The translations under genes were made by a program, and so were the position numbers. A stretch of DNA of 64,000 bases, taken from NCBI GenBank assembly GCA_004194705.1, contig SADC01000026.1:124001-188000 (forward strand). Direction: 5' to 3'. Under the pieces are notes generated by a model. It had not been told where the DNA came from and did not search any database. It saw nothing but the letters and a program-made list of their open reading frames with translations. Shown here piece by piece: positions 11,143 through 21,859 of this stretch (the stretch's first letter is position 1; each line of letters begins with the position of its first letter). The DNA comes from Ditylenchus dipsaci. Lineage: Eukaryota > Nematoda > Chromadorea > Rhabditida > Anguinidae.

Positions 11143-11201
11143 ATTTCTCAAAAAGACTAAAGAAATGTATTGATGCAAATGGTGGTCATTTTGTTGAGTG
11201 A
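11143..11201 (+). pseudogene. Tc1 transposase C-terminal fragment, inverted copy
   Basis: The plus strand encodes KRLKKCIDANGGHFVE and a stop, the same transposase tail as 10974-11130 but in opposite orientation. Together they make an inverted repeat whose arms are the last codons of the transposase (10971-11012 / 11165-11206), so the original element probably ended just outside. Confidence 0.75.
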
Positions 11202-11209
11202 AACGAATG

Positions 11210-11740
11210 TTTAATATACCATTTGAGAGAGGAGGTTCAGGGCTACGAAATGATATCGAAATCTTATTTATGTGTTAAGATGATAAAAAAAATATGATAG
11301 TCTGAAGTTTTCGGACGAACTTATCTTGCACCAGTTAATTAGACTCATGGTGGTTTGCAACCCACCATTATTTCAAAATTATGTTCATACACAGTAATCA
11401 AATGTGGTCAACGTGGTCAGCAGCCTATGTCACTATAAAAGGGTTTATATTTCAGCCGGGTAGTGCTCTCAGCCAGCAAAATATCTCATTTATCTCATCT
11501 CATATCTCATATATCTCATCTCAGCCAGCAAAATATCTCATTTTGCTGGCTGAGATTAATATCTTACTAGATTTTCATGCTTTTTTTCTAAATGTGTTTT
11601 ATGAATACCGAACCAAGCTTATCAAATATGCCATGGCCACTTTGCGGTCAACGTGGTCGTCCTAGTGTTGAAAGGATAAAACATAACTCGCCATTTTATA
11701 CGTTTTACATAACTCAAAAACAATAAAAACAATACAAGAT
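11210..11740. other. Intergenic, TATCTCAT repeats
   Basis: There is a short TATCTCAT microsatellite at about 11490-11520, a hairpin CAGCCAGCAAAATATCTCAT / TTTTGCTGGCTG at 11523-11553, and a direct repeat GGTCAACGTGGTC at about 11406 and 11647. No gene is seen. Confidence 0.4.
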
Positions 11741-11744
11741 GCAA

Positions 11745-14022
11745 CTATGACAGATACTTGCCTAAAAGCTTTACATTATATTTTTTTAAGCAGCTCTCAT
11801 GAATGAAGCAATATTCACGAAGAGATATATGATAATTATTAGCCTCTGATTCAAACAGCAAATATCCACCTTTGGAAAGTTTTTGCAGAAAATTTATAAG
11901 GCTTCTTACGTCAGACGGGTGAACTTCGATCAAAATCTGACAAATATCAATTTGCAAAAGCTCGTCGATTATCTCTAGTTCAGTTCCTTAAAATAGATAA
12001 AAGTAATAGTTGTGTGACATAAAAAAAATTGTTTTGACTTTTTAAAGTTTAATTTGACCTAAACCAATTTTACTTGTTAATGACAATAAAAATTTCGCAC
12101 ATTGCAACGCACGCGTTTTACGATACTTTTTTGCATGAATATTATAATAATGAGTCCCGGCTAACATGCGCTGGCCTACCCTAAGCCTAAGCCTAAGTTG
12201 AAAAAATAAGCCCTAAGTGGCTAAAACAGTACATAGGGCAGAACGCCAGAAATGTCACAAAAAGGGCGAAACTCAACTACGCCGAAAAATTCTGCCTATG
12301 ACTATGACTTTGCCCTTAACTATGCCTATGACGGTGGCGCTATGCCTATGACTTTTGAGAAAAGTGGTCAGTTAGCATTAGGTGATTAAGCTAAATCAAC
12401 TAAAATAATATTTGTACCATGTCTATGAATTTTTTGAATTCCCGCAAACAATTTTCTGCCTATTCTGATCTTTACGAAAAAATTAATATTTTACTATTTC
12501 AAATTTTTCTCACCTTCGATGTCAATTTTAGTATCTCAATGGACTTATCTCCCAAGCTAGACATAACAGTGCTTAATGCTCTCTTTGTTTTATTGTCTTC
12601 TTTGGCTGCTGAACTAATCATAGTTTCGATTATTTTTCCATTTGCATTGGATATTGCTTTTCGTGTTTCGGCACTTATATCACCCTTAAAGTAAAAAATT
12701 TGAAAAAATTGTATGAGTTTTATCAAACCTTGTCAATGGATCTCAAAGAGCACCGATAATTAGTCAGTTTTGTATTTCGACGTCAAAACTGACTTGATTG
12801 TTCAAACCAAGTGAATATATTTTGCAGCCTTCAGGCACGTATTTAAGGTTGCAAACCCATTTTCCTCCGTCATTTACTACTCCTAATCTAACTTTATTCA
12901 AACAAAACACCTAAAATTTGATTGTCAAAGTTTAAAATAAAACTCCACATAGTTTTTTGTGAAAATACACTTGCACAGGGTGTGTTGGAAAAACTGACAA
13001 CTCTTATTTTTTTACATTATGTTGAACAGTAACTTTTAGGACCCCTATCTAAAATGATTTGTTCGTCCCAAATTCAAATCTTTGATACAGTTTTGTTTTT
13101 TAGTTTCTTAGCTAACATTTTGGCTAACTCGATTTCACCTCCCCCCGCCAAAAAACAGCTACTCGGGTAATTTTAGTTCTTAAAAGATTCAGATCCTAGT
13201 ACGAATATACCTTCTCCCCAATCACTGATTCTCACTATACAACTTGAAAGAGCGTGCCCGTGCGTTTCAATTTTTTTAGCCGTTCCATTTTTCACGTGTT
13301 TCGCATTAAATCTGATATTAATGACCTTATGCTACTTTTGAAAAGTAGGCAGAAGACTTAAAAAACCTAGACGGGAACAAATGTGAAAGCTTGTTGAGAA
13401 AGAAAATAAATGGTGGTCTCCGCCTTTTCTCCGCCAAAATTTTTGTCCCACACCCAAGAAAAAGTGCGTATCACAGGTATTAGTCGAATTTCCGTGACTT
13501 CAGTGACAGTTGTGGGGCAGTGAAAGTCGGATAAGTTGTCTGATCTGGTATTGTCAAGCTATGTTGGGCTCGAATAGTAAATGCTAGTGAATTTTGGGGT
13601 CTCTAATACATATAGAGCCAAATTCGTGATAATTTTAAAAAAAAAGTGAAATTGGAGAAAAGGTGGGAACATGTAAAATTTTTATTGCTGATAAACTTCT
13701 CTTTATCGATAATGATCTATCACCGCGAAATAGCGCCAGAAAAAATTTGTTTAAACATGCTACTACAAAAATTCTTTATTTTTTTTTAAATTGTCTAAAA
13801 ACTAACCTCAGGAACAAGCAAAGCATAAAATTCTAAAAACCTTGTTTCATTTGTAAAGGTCTTTAAAATTTGACGTCGGCTTTCTATTTTGTCATTAAAT
13901 TGTGCCAATACAGAATTATCAATCTGTTGTGTCGTTGTAAAATCAGGCAAAAAATAAAAAATAGCAATGAAAAATATAATTAATATAGATGTTTGCTTTG
14001 AAATTCGCTGAAATTTGAACAT
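11745..14022 (-). CDS. METTL24-like protein (Methyltransf_22), 4 exons
   Basis: Exons on the minus strand: 13807-14022, 12729-12910, 12514-12684 and 11745-11986; the introns (896, 44 and 527 nt) are all GT-AG. The ATG at 14022 follows an in-frame TAA nine bases upstream. The product begins with a membrane anchor (ILIIFFIAIFYFLPDF, residues about 13-28), a short stem, then FYALLVPE joined to VFCLNKVRLG and NDGGKWVC. RCSLRSIDK, a K-DIEG-TELE segment across the exon 3-4 junction, ICQILIEVH and EYCFIH follow. This order is characteristic of Methyltransf_22 proteins such as METTL24. About 270 residues are predicted, probably type II in the secretory pathway; substrate unknown. Two single-base losses, both in A runs (exon 2 near 12762, exon 3 near 12525), break the frame; adding one A at each restores frame and splice phases. 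It may therefore be a functional gene with assembly errors or a very young pseudogene. Confidence 0.85.
13430..13575 (-). repeat. Dispersed repeat, copy 2 (inside METTL24-like intron 1)
   Basis: This is the reverse-complement counterpart of 20-130 (ATTCGAGCCCAACATAGCTT). It lies wholly inside the 896-nt first intron of the methyltransferase-like gene, so the intron has probably grown by insertion. Confidence 0.5.
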
Positions 14023-14429
14023 AAAATTTTAGCATTTCAATGACACTTTTGCCAAATACAGACTGTTCCCGACGGCTAGTCCCTGTTTTTCTATCGGATA
14101 GTTTTTGACGCCTTTTACGCATTATGGATTCTTTAAGTAGACCGAAAATTTTCAACCGTATATAATTTATAAACCGGCACTCTTCAATAAAAGGGGTTAT
14201 TCTCATCTTTTGACCAGGATTTTAGAGTAAAGGCCATTTTTGGTAGACAAATTTCCAATTTTGAAGGCTGGAAAAATAACTGTTTAATACAATATATACG
14301 GTATATGTATTTAGATCAGCGCTCTCAAATGTACTACAAGGTGTTTCAAGAAATTCAGCCTTTTTCAAACGGCTATAACTTTTTCTGTAATTTTGAAATT
14401 CTGTAGACGCCAAAATATTCATCTTGGTG

Positions 14430-14585
14430 GGGATTTTCGTTTTGCATATAATGTCAAAATCACGATTTTTGGTTGGTCCTCCTGCGGTTTGTGTCTTGCC
14501 CGTCTAGAGGGCATCCACAGACCGGGGTCCAAACCACAGGGTGGACCAAGCAAAAATCGTATTTCCGACATTATACATTTTGTTG
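14430..14585. mobile_element. Foldback element, copy 1
   Basis: Arms at 14432-14488 and 14525-14583 mirror each other (CATATAATGTCAAAATCACG against ACATTATACATTTT; GGTTGGTCCTCCTG against GGTGGACCAAGC). The loop holds GTCTAGAGGGCATCCACAGA. A longer relative at about 62275-62600 shares the loop. Confidence 0.75.
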
Positions 14586-14599
14586 TGATGTAATGAGTG

Positions 14600-15500
14600 C
14601 TCAATAGTCAAGAAAAAACTGACTTTCTAAAAATAAACAGAAAAAATAAAAGCTTAAAAGAGGGGCAAACTTTATATACGCATCGCCTTAGGTCACAGGT
14701 TCGACTACCACTGGCTGCAGACCTTATTTTTTTTACTTTTATTTACAAGTTCAGTGTCAAAATGTAGCCAAGATTCTGGGCTTTCATTTGAGCTATTACA
14801 CAGATGAAAAGTTGGTATAAAGTTAGGTCTAAAATATAAAAAACGTTGAACCGTGTCCAATTCGATGAAATCCTCAGTAGGACTATCCCAGAACTATTCG
14901 GTATTAATTTGGAAGTGACGTTTTTTGTAACTTTGCTTTCCACACTCATTTGCAACCTCACACTCAAAATGTAGCCCAGCTTCTTGCCGCCATTTTCAGC
15001 ATAAGGTTGTATAAAATAATGAAAAATGAAATCGCAAAAAGTCTCAGTTCCTAAATAATACCGAAATCCTACCCCTCAATAGTACGCATTTTTTCCCTGG
15101 TCAAATCTTCGCTAGCTACCTTGCTTTTTTGAAGTGATTTTGGTGTGGAAAAATTGCGATCTGATTACCCTTGAAATTCTGAATCTAGAAAGTTACTAAA
15201 CACATTGAGAAATAAAAAAAATGGATAGAGGTTGAGGCTATATAAAGCTAAGTACGCATCAGACTTCGATTTTTCACCTCCGAGTTTGACATATGGCTTT
15301 TTAACTCCATTGTCTCCTATATAAGTTATTTGGTCTGCTCATGCCCACTGAGTTCAGCATTACATCATAGAAAGCTTATAGCATGAAGTTTAGTTAGTGA
15401 AATGAACTATCAAGAGAAAGAAATGACAACTATTTTCAATTACTGTTTCAAATTTTCTACTCTCCGTTCGAATCCTTTCCGCACATAAAACAGTCCCCCC
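14600..15500. other. No gene seen; isolated B-box-like motif
   Basis: The motif CACAGGTTCGACTACC near 14694-14709 fits a tRNA-type B box, but no A box or clover-leaf can be assigned upstream. The rest is AT-rich and unremarkable, with no frame resembling a known protein. Confidence 0.3.
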
Positions 15501-15507
15501 TCCTTTA

Positions 15508-15700
15508 AAGGACCATACTTCTTGATGCAAATGAGAATTTGACAAATTTAAATGCGCGCGGACACTTCTATCTCACTGTACTTTTTTGAGTCGCTCGAAA
15601 ACACTCCAAAGAGTAGAGTGCGAGACGAAAGAGAAGTGTCCCACGCGCATTTAATTTGCGAATTTTCATTTGCATCAACAAGTATGATCTTTTAAATGAA
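15508..15700. mobile_element. Foldback element
   Basis: Arms at about 15508-15590 and 15622-15700 are mirrored (AAGGACCATACTTCTTGATG, ATGCAAATGAGAATT and GACACTTCTATCTCAC with their complements on the right). The loop contains CTCGAAAACACTCCAAAGAG. The segment GGGACACTTCT and the spacer type recur at 63266-63445. Confidence 0.75.
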
Positions 15701-17170
15701 ATTTGAATACCAGTAATCATGCCAATGCAATCTCTTAAGTGTATTTTATGTAATTAGAACTATAAACATACCGAAAACTGCTTTGATAGTACCTTTTTTT
15801 GAATTCCAGTGGGCAACTCATCGCCATAATGAATAAATAGAGTTAAAATTTATTTTATCACTTTAATCAATAATAAAAGTTATAGAAGTACTTATAGAGG
15901 AATAAAATTTTAAGTGTATTACGATAACTTAAATATATAAGTAATTAAAATATATTATAAATTCGATAAATCTGATCAGAGAATCTTACTCAAAAGAGAA
16001 CAGATAACAGGAGACTATTTTGTAAAATGCGATTTTGAAGTATTGAGTTATTGGAAGCTCAGTTTTATACTCAAAACTATTTTTATTTTTACATTAAGCA
16101 AAAAACCTGTTTATTCATACAAAGAGTATGAAATCAGATTCAAATGTAAAAATCTAAATTCTTTAGAAGATAATTTAAATTACTATCAGTCAGAAGTGTC
16201 TTGGAATTTTTCGAGAATATTTTCAAAGTAATGGGATTTGCTAAACTTCAGTACCGGGTGCGGAAATAGTTCCAGCGGTTTTAAGTCTATCTAGGTTTTG
16301 GAAATTAAAAATGTTAAGAAAAATAATTCCATGTATATCGTATTTCCTCTAACAAAGCCCTCCCCCTATAATAGAGACCACCCCCCCCTTCCAATAGTTT
16401 TTTGAATGGGATTTCAGAGTTAGGGTCATTTTTGATTTATAATTTCAAGATTTTTGGGCATCCAAAAAAATCTCTAAAAATCTAAATGGGGGGGGGCCGT
16501 TTAGTAAAATAACTATTTCTGTTTCAGTTGGTATTTCCAAATTTAGGCTCTCGATATAAAGCCACCTCGAACCGAATTGTATGGTTAACCGTTATTTCAA
16601 TATTTAGATTTTCAGAAATTTTTCTGTAACATATTTCTTGCAGCTCTTGAAGCGTGCTAGTATGTTTTCAAAGTATCATTTCAAAGCGCTTAATTAGAAA
16701 TTGAAATTTTGACCAGCTAAAGTGATGAAAATGCTCGTCAACTTCTTAAAATGACCTCACCTGTCTTTTAAACCGAATTCCGACTTTTTAAACTTTTTTT
16801 AGCAATTTTAAAATAGCATCTGAAATAGAAATAGTTATACCATAAACAATATATCTGTAAGAATTTTTTGTTATATTCTGTATTTCTAGATTAAAAGACA
16901 GCTGGAAATTTTTCCGCACCCTATGACACATAGGAAAACACTACCTAAAATTTAAAACTTTTGGAATAAGCAGAGTTAGGTTTGGAGTGCAAGGTGTCCA
17001 GAAAAATCTAAACTTTTAAAGGGAATGTTTATATAGTATTAAAAAGAGCTTTTTCATATTTCTAATCAACCCAAGCCTTACGGAGCCGGTTAATGAAACA
17101 AAAGCACAATTGTTACTCTTCGGGATACAACTTCCCAAATAATTCTCACTGTCCATTAACAGTTTGCCTC
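15700..17170. other. Mostly featureless AT-rich sequence; one short frame
   Basis: A 62-codon frame at 16043-16231 encodes a hydrophobic segment followed by a polar tail (YWKLSFILKTIFIFTLSKKP...). It lacks an ATG in good context and matches nothing I know. A degenerate TACCGTA-type MITE with C/G runs lies at about 16345-16505. The segment near 16720 (AAGTGATGAAAATGCTCGTC) resembles 63450-63500. Confidence 0.3.
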
Positions 17171-17172
17171 CA

Positions 17173-17600
17173 GGGTGGTATCCTCAGCCGAATGACTTCT
17201 GCCGGCTGAGCTTAAACTCAGCCATCGGCTGGCTGAAGCTGAGTGCTGAGTTAAAATTTCGGGCTCGGCTGATGGCTGAGGCCGAGGAAAATTTTCATAC
17301 CTTAGCCGGCTGAGGTGAAATTTTTGAACTTTCTAAGACTCAGTCAATTTTTTTTTGGAAGTCAGCCGACTGAGGAAAGTTTTCGCATCGAATTTTTGGC
17401 ACTTTTTTGTTGTTTTTTTACTTTACTTTCTGACAATTTTGAATTTTTCAGTTAATGAAACATATACAGTGATTAACTTTTTTCCCAGGCTGTTGCTTTT
17501 ACTATTTACAAATTTGGTTTGCACGCAGTCGGCTGAAGTTAACATAGCCATCCACTGACTGAGGCTGATGGCTGAGGTAATCGTTAAGTATACCACCCTA
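17173..17600. mobile_element. GCTGA-rich element with GGTGGTAT ends
   Basis: Termini AGGGTGGTATCCTCAGCC and GGCTGAGG...TATACCACCCT are inverted repeats. Most of the interior consists of CAGCCGGCTGAG variants in both orientations, with a more ordinary AT-rich middle from 17350 to 17520. Confidence 0.6.
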
Positions 17601-17822
17601 TTTGCCTAATGTATTCTAAATCTGGATGACCGAAAGTTTTTTTTGTGTTTGAAAAAAACCACTTTGACACCCTCTCTGGCTTGGCGCCGATAATGTTGCC
17701 TTTCAAAACCAATCTGGGGCCAAATAAGTAAAAAGCTTTTTTCGTTCAAATGTCTCAAATATCTGCAGAGGACTACTAACACTACTTACAATCAGTCACA
17801 AATGCGCTAATTGTGTACCTAC

Positions 17823-18002
17823 AGTTAACTGTACTCACATAGTTAACTGTACTCACATAGTTAACTGTACTCACATAGTTGAATGTACTCACATAGTTAA
17901 CTGTACTCACATAGTTAACTGTACTCACATAGTTGAATGTACTCACATAGTTAACTGTACTCACATAGTTAACTGTACTCACATAGTTAACTGTACTCAC
18001 AG
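17823..18002 (+). repeat. 18-bp satellite, 10 copies
   Basis: Ten exact-phase copies of AGTTAACTGTACTCACAT. Two copies carry GTTGAATG instead of GTTAACTG, spaced three units apart, which hints at a higher-order repeat. The final unit ends in CACAG and is followed by an inverted-looking CTGTGACTCACAG. Reading frames through it are artefacts. Confidence 0.95.
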
Positions 18003-18089
18003 GCTGTGACTCACAGTCATTAAATATACAGTTAGCTATAGTTTAAAGTTAAATTTTACTCACAGGCTGTGAGGGACAACAAATATGGT

Positions 18090-18355
18090 TACCGTATTTT
18101 CTCTATTAAACGCCCCGGGGCGTTTATTTTTCAACCTTTAAAAAATCGGAAAAAAATTATTTCGATTTGAGATTTTTGGGTGCTCAACTAAAGTCTGAAA
18201 AGTGTAATAAGGTAAACTCGTGCTAAATAAGAAAACGCAAAAAAACAGATTTGCAAAATTATTTTTTTGGGCTGAGATATAGGTCACTGAAGGGGGCCTT
18301 TATTAGAGAGGGGGTGTTTATTGGAGAGGGGGCGTTTAATAGAGAAAATACGGTA
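18090..18355. mobile_element. TACCGTA-family MITE, intact
   Basis: Terminal inverted repeats TACCGTATTTTCTCTATTAA and TTAATAGAGAAAATACGGTA extend about 30 bp into C-rich/G-rich runs (AACGCCCC / GGGGGCGTT). The outermost TA may be the target dinucleotide. At least eleven further members are recognisable here, at 22532, 24740, 26444, 27481, 30549, 37921, 43551, 50335, 51093 and 52899, plus degenerate traces at 16345 and 25640. Confidence 0.85.
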
Positions 18356-18359
18356 ACTG

Positions 18360-18769
18360 TGGAGTTACATTCAAAGAGATAACTCTAGCCCAACTGGTTA
18401 ACTGTAATTCGAAAATCTGAATTTTAAAATTAAATAAAATTTCAACCTAAAAAGTAGTTTTATTTCGAAAGTATTCTTATTGAACATATGTACAGCTCTA
18501 GCAATTTTTTTTGACCTGTCTGAGACAATGAAACTTTAATCTTCATCAAAGCGCCTAAAGATAGATCGGAGAAAAGAGGGATATTTTGCAAATTAAAGGT
18601 TGCAGAAAAGCAAATAGCGGATTGTTATTGTTGCCCTTGTCAACAAAAAAATACTGGATTTCGGAGAGGTCGATTATTGAAAGCATTACGGTATACTACT
18701 GTTATTTTTTTTATCAATTATGTAATATTAGTAATGTTTAATATCGTTTTGTGCAGAGAGAAAACTAAA
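18360..18769. other. No feature seen upstream of GT92 gene A
   Basis: AT-rich sequence that should contain the promoter of gene A. An in-frame extension of exon 1 back to 18677 exists but the second gene copy does not support it. Confidence 0.3.
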
Positions 18770-19301
18770 ATGTATCTAACTTTTTCACGCATTCTGTATT
18801 TATTTTTATTTTTATTACTGGCCAGTTTTTTATTTTATTTTGCTAAAAAATCAGATACACTATCCGCCGCTAATGCAAATTTTGGACACATATTTATTAC
18901 TCGAGCTTTTTTTTATGCTAACAGCACATCGTTAGTTTCAATTTTACTTTGTCAAAAACTATAAAACAGATTATGTATTAAAAGACAGCATATGAAGTTT
19001 ACTCCCTCCAAAGAGTATTTTTCTCTTAGCCAATTTTTTTAAATTTTTCACCTATTTCACACTTTTTGCAGCGACAATACCAAGGGTCTTTGGACGGGGG
19101 TGGGGGATAAGGCAAAAAGCTGTTCTTTTCTTGGATATGGCCTATAATACAGTATGTAAATTCTGATTTAAAAAAATCAGTTTCACAATGCTAAAAGTGA
19201 GATTTTAGTCGACTATTGTTTTCACGAAAAAGTCTTTACTATCTTTATATAGTATTTGGGTCGGGGGGGGGGGGGGTTTTCACGCTAAACGACAAAATTT
19301 T

Positions 19302-19640
19302 GGTCACAAAGAAAAACTTTTTTTAGTGTGATATTTTTATTTGCATATTTATACTCATTCGAAAGCTTTTTCAATGGCGGAGGACCTTTTGCAATCAGAT
19401 TTGAAGATTGCCATGAAAAAATTGTGATTTTGCCCATTGAAAGTGAAAAGTGGTAGTTTTCAGGGTTAATCTTATGAGTGCCCATTTGGTCACAAAGAAA
19501 AACTTTTTTTCATGTGATATTTTATTTGTATGTTTATACTCATTCGAAAGCTCTTTCAATGGCGGAGGACCTTTCTCAATCAGATTTAAAGATTAATGTG
19601 AAATATTTGAGGTTCTGCCTTTCGAAAGTGAAAAGTGGAT
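19302..19640 (+). repeat. Tandem duplication, about 186 bp unit
   Basis: The block TTGGTCACAAAGAAAAACTT ... ACTCATTCGAAAGC ... TTTCAATGGCGGAGGACCTT occurs at 19301 and again at 19487, followed both times by CATTGAAAGTGAAAAGTGG-like sequence. A run of G (about 15) at 19262-19276 lies just upstream. Confidence 0.85.
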
Positions 19641-19768
19641 TCATATTTGTTTTTTTTTTCAAATGCAATCACAATTTTTTTTTAAATTCGCCCTTTTTTG
19701 AACATTGCTTGTTGTGAAAATATACTTACGGCATTTCATTTACAACGACAAAATTATGAGAGGTGCTT

Positions 19769-20439
19769 AGGTCAGCCCTCACTGCTTGCTCCGCTGGTTG
19801 CGACTGCTCCACCTGCTCCGTTGGTAAGAATGTCTAACGTTTTCGTTAGTGGAATTAAAATTTACTGATTTTACGGTTTAATTTTGTAGGATTCGCTCAG
19901 TCAGCTTTCACTGCTTGCTCCTCTCGCGGCGCCCGCTCCGCCTGCTCCGTCGGTAAGTATGTCTAACGTTGTTAGTGGCATTATGAATTTGCTGAGTTTA
20001 TGGTTCAATTTGTAGGATTCGATCGGTCAGCCCACACTGCTAGCTCTGCTTGCTGCTCCCGTTCCGCATGCTCCGTCGGTAAGTTTGGCTAACGTTTTCG
20101 TTAGTGGGATTATAAATTTACTGAGTTTACGGTTCAATTTGAAGGCTTCCGTCGGTCAGCCCACACCGCCTGCTCCGTCGGTAAGTATGTCTAACGTTTT
20201 CGTTAGTGGGATCATAAATTTACTGATTTTACGGTTTAATTTTGTAGGATTCGCTCAGTCAGCTTTCATTGCTTGCTCCGCTCGCTGCGCCCGCTCCGCC
20301 TGCTCCGTCGGTAAGTATGTCTAACATTTTCGTTAGTGGGATTATAAATTTACTGAGTTTACGTTTCAATTTGTAGGCTTTCGTCGGTCAGCCCACACTG
20401 CTTGCTCCGCTCGCTGCTTCCGTTCCGCATGCTCCGTCG
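19769..20439 (+). repeat. Tandem array of exon-like units with splice sites
   Basis: Six units repeat at about 129 bp. Exon-like blocks are 19769-19823, 19890-19952, 20016-20078, 20145-20180, 20248-20310 and 20377-20439: 63 nt each, except the first (start unclear) and the fourth (36 nt, an in-frame loss of 27). They are separated by intron-like spacers of 63-67 nt that begin GTAAGTATGTCTAACG, contain a branch-like TTTACTGA, and end in TTTGTAG (GAAG once, before the short unit). In one frame the units read like SLLAPLAAPAPPAPS. Two frames stay open through all units; the third has a TAG in unit 3. I know no protein of this design. It could be a spliced Pro/Ala-repeat protein or a minisatellite that captured splice sites. 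It abuts the helicase remnant at 20444. Confidence 0.8.
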
Positions 20440-20443
20440 GTAA

Positions 20444-21849
20444 GAAAAAATTGTCAAACATGTGTTTAGCAAAATTAACCAATTGCATGAAGGCACTATG
20501 AAAAACGGGTGCATATACATTGATGGTCCTGGAGGATCAGGGAAAACATATACCTATAAAACAATATGTCATTTATTACGTGCAAATGACATCACGTACA
20601 AAACATCCAGTTGGATGGGTATAGCAGCGAATTTGATACCAGATGGCAGAACAATGCACAAAACATTCGGGCTGCCCTTCAATGTCAACAAAGATGCGAC
20701 ATCGCATGCAAAAGTTAATAATAAAGTTGGAAAAGAGCTTATAAAAGCTCAAGTATTCATCATTGACGAAATTTCAATGGCCCAAAGTATGCGATTGAAA
20801 TAATCGACAAAAAATTAAAAGAATTGATGCAAAACGATCTGCCATTCGGCGGAAAGATTATGATAATCGGCGGAGATTTTCGCGAAATATTGCCTGTTCA
20901 AGAGCGCGCAGGACGCGCACAATTAGTGAGCCTTTCAGTTAAGCATTCTGCTCTATGAAAGCATTTCCAAGTTTTCAAACTGAAAGAAAACAAGCGTGCC
21001 CTGCAAGGTAAATCAGAAAAGGCAAACGTGCCAGGACAAATTGATTTTGCCGAATTTACTCTAAAAATGGAAAACGCGACTTAAAATGCGATGAAAATGA
21101 ATTTATCGAAATTCCTGAGAATTGTATTGTCAAAAATTACTTAATAGAAGAAATATTTGGCGCATTCATCAGAGACGGCAATTTTTCTGAAATGTCAAAA
21201 AGAGTCATTTTGACTCCAACTAATGAAAAGGTTTTTTCAATAAATAATGAAGTTCTTCTGAAGTTAGAAGAAAAGGTCATAAAATGACAACGTTCTTGAG
21301 CGTCCATCGTGTCGATACTGATCAGCCAAAAGGATACATTGAGTACACACCAGAATTTTTGCATTCGCTAAATGAATCGGGTTTACCACCCCATGAACTT
21401 AAATTGACTGAAGGTTGTCCTGTAATGCTCACAAGAAATTTGAATCCGGCAACCGGTTTGTGCAATGGTACAAGACTAATGGTGGAAACAGTCCACAAAG
21501 ACATTCGAGAGTGTAAAATTTCAACAGGCGAGTTTGCCGGAAAAAATGCCCTTATTCCAAAAGTGACACTAACGAGCTCAAAGTTTCCTTTTACACTATA
21601 CAGGAAACAGTTCCCTATTAAACCATGCTTTGCAATGACAATTAATAAAAGTCAAGGCCAAACAATTGATTTTGTTGGAATTGACTTAATCGATCCTGTT
21701 TTTACCCACGGAATGACTTATGTTGCATTTTCCGTGCGAGGGCATGGGAGTTTATAAAAGTTGCAGTCAGATGTGACAGCAAAAATAAAGTGAAAAACAT
21801 TGTGTGGAAAGAAGTTTTGCTTGACTGTGAAACTGAAAAAATGGGTTGA
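20444..21849 (+). pseudogene. Pif1/Helitron-type helicase, 5-prime truncated
   Basis: Motifs appear in helicase order: Walker A GPGGSGKTY (about 20523), SSWMGIAA, IIDEISM (Walker B, about 20758-20778), GGDFREILPV (about 20870-20899), LKENKR, then PVMLTRNLNPATGLCNGTRL and INKSQGQTI (about 21640-21670). The last part, after a one-base shift at about 21752, runs to a stop at 21849. At least three frameshifts and an internal TGA (20956) break it. The N-terminal side is cut off where the exon-like array ends. A Rep/HUH domain, expected in a full Helitron, is not present, so it could also derive from a cellular or other mobile Pif1. It lies inside intron 1 of GT92 gene A and accounts for much of its extra length over the intron in gene B. 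Confidence 0.85.
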
Positions 21850-21859
21850 AATTACTTTG

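Noticed and set aside
12419..12694. Plus-strand 91-codon frame
   Set aside because: Antisense of exon 3 of the METTL24-like gene, which has domain-level support on the minus strand.
17782..18000. Open frame with STVNYV repeats
   Set aside because: It is the 18-bp satellite read as protein.
17823..18002. CRISPR-like array
   Set aside because: Direct repeats have no spacers, and the genome is eukaryotic with GT-AG introns.
18677..18964. GT92 gene A starting at 18677 and ending at 18964
   Set aside because: The sequence past 18930 is intron (donor GTTAGT), and gene B supports the ATG at 18770 as the start.
20462..21849. Complete autonomous Helitron
   Set aside because: Only the Pif1-type helicase part is present; no Rep/HUH motif, no CTRR hairpin end was found and several frameshifts are present.
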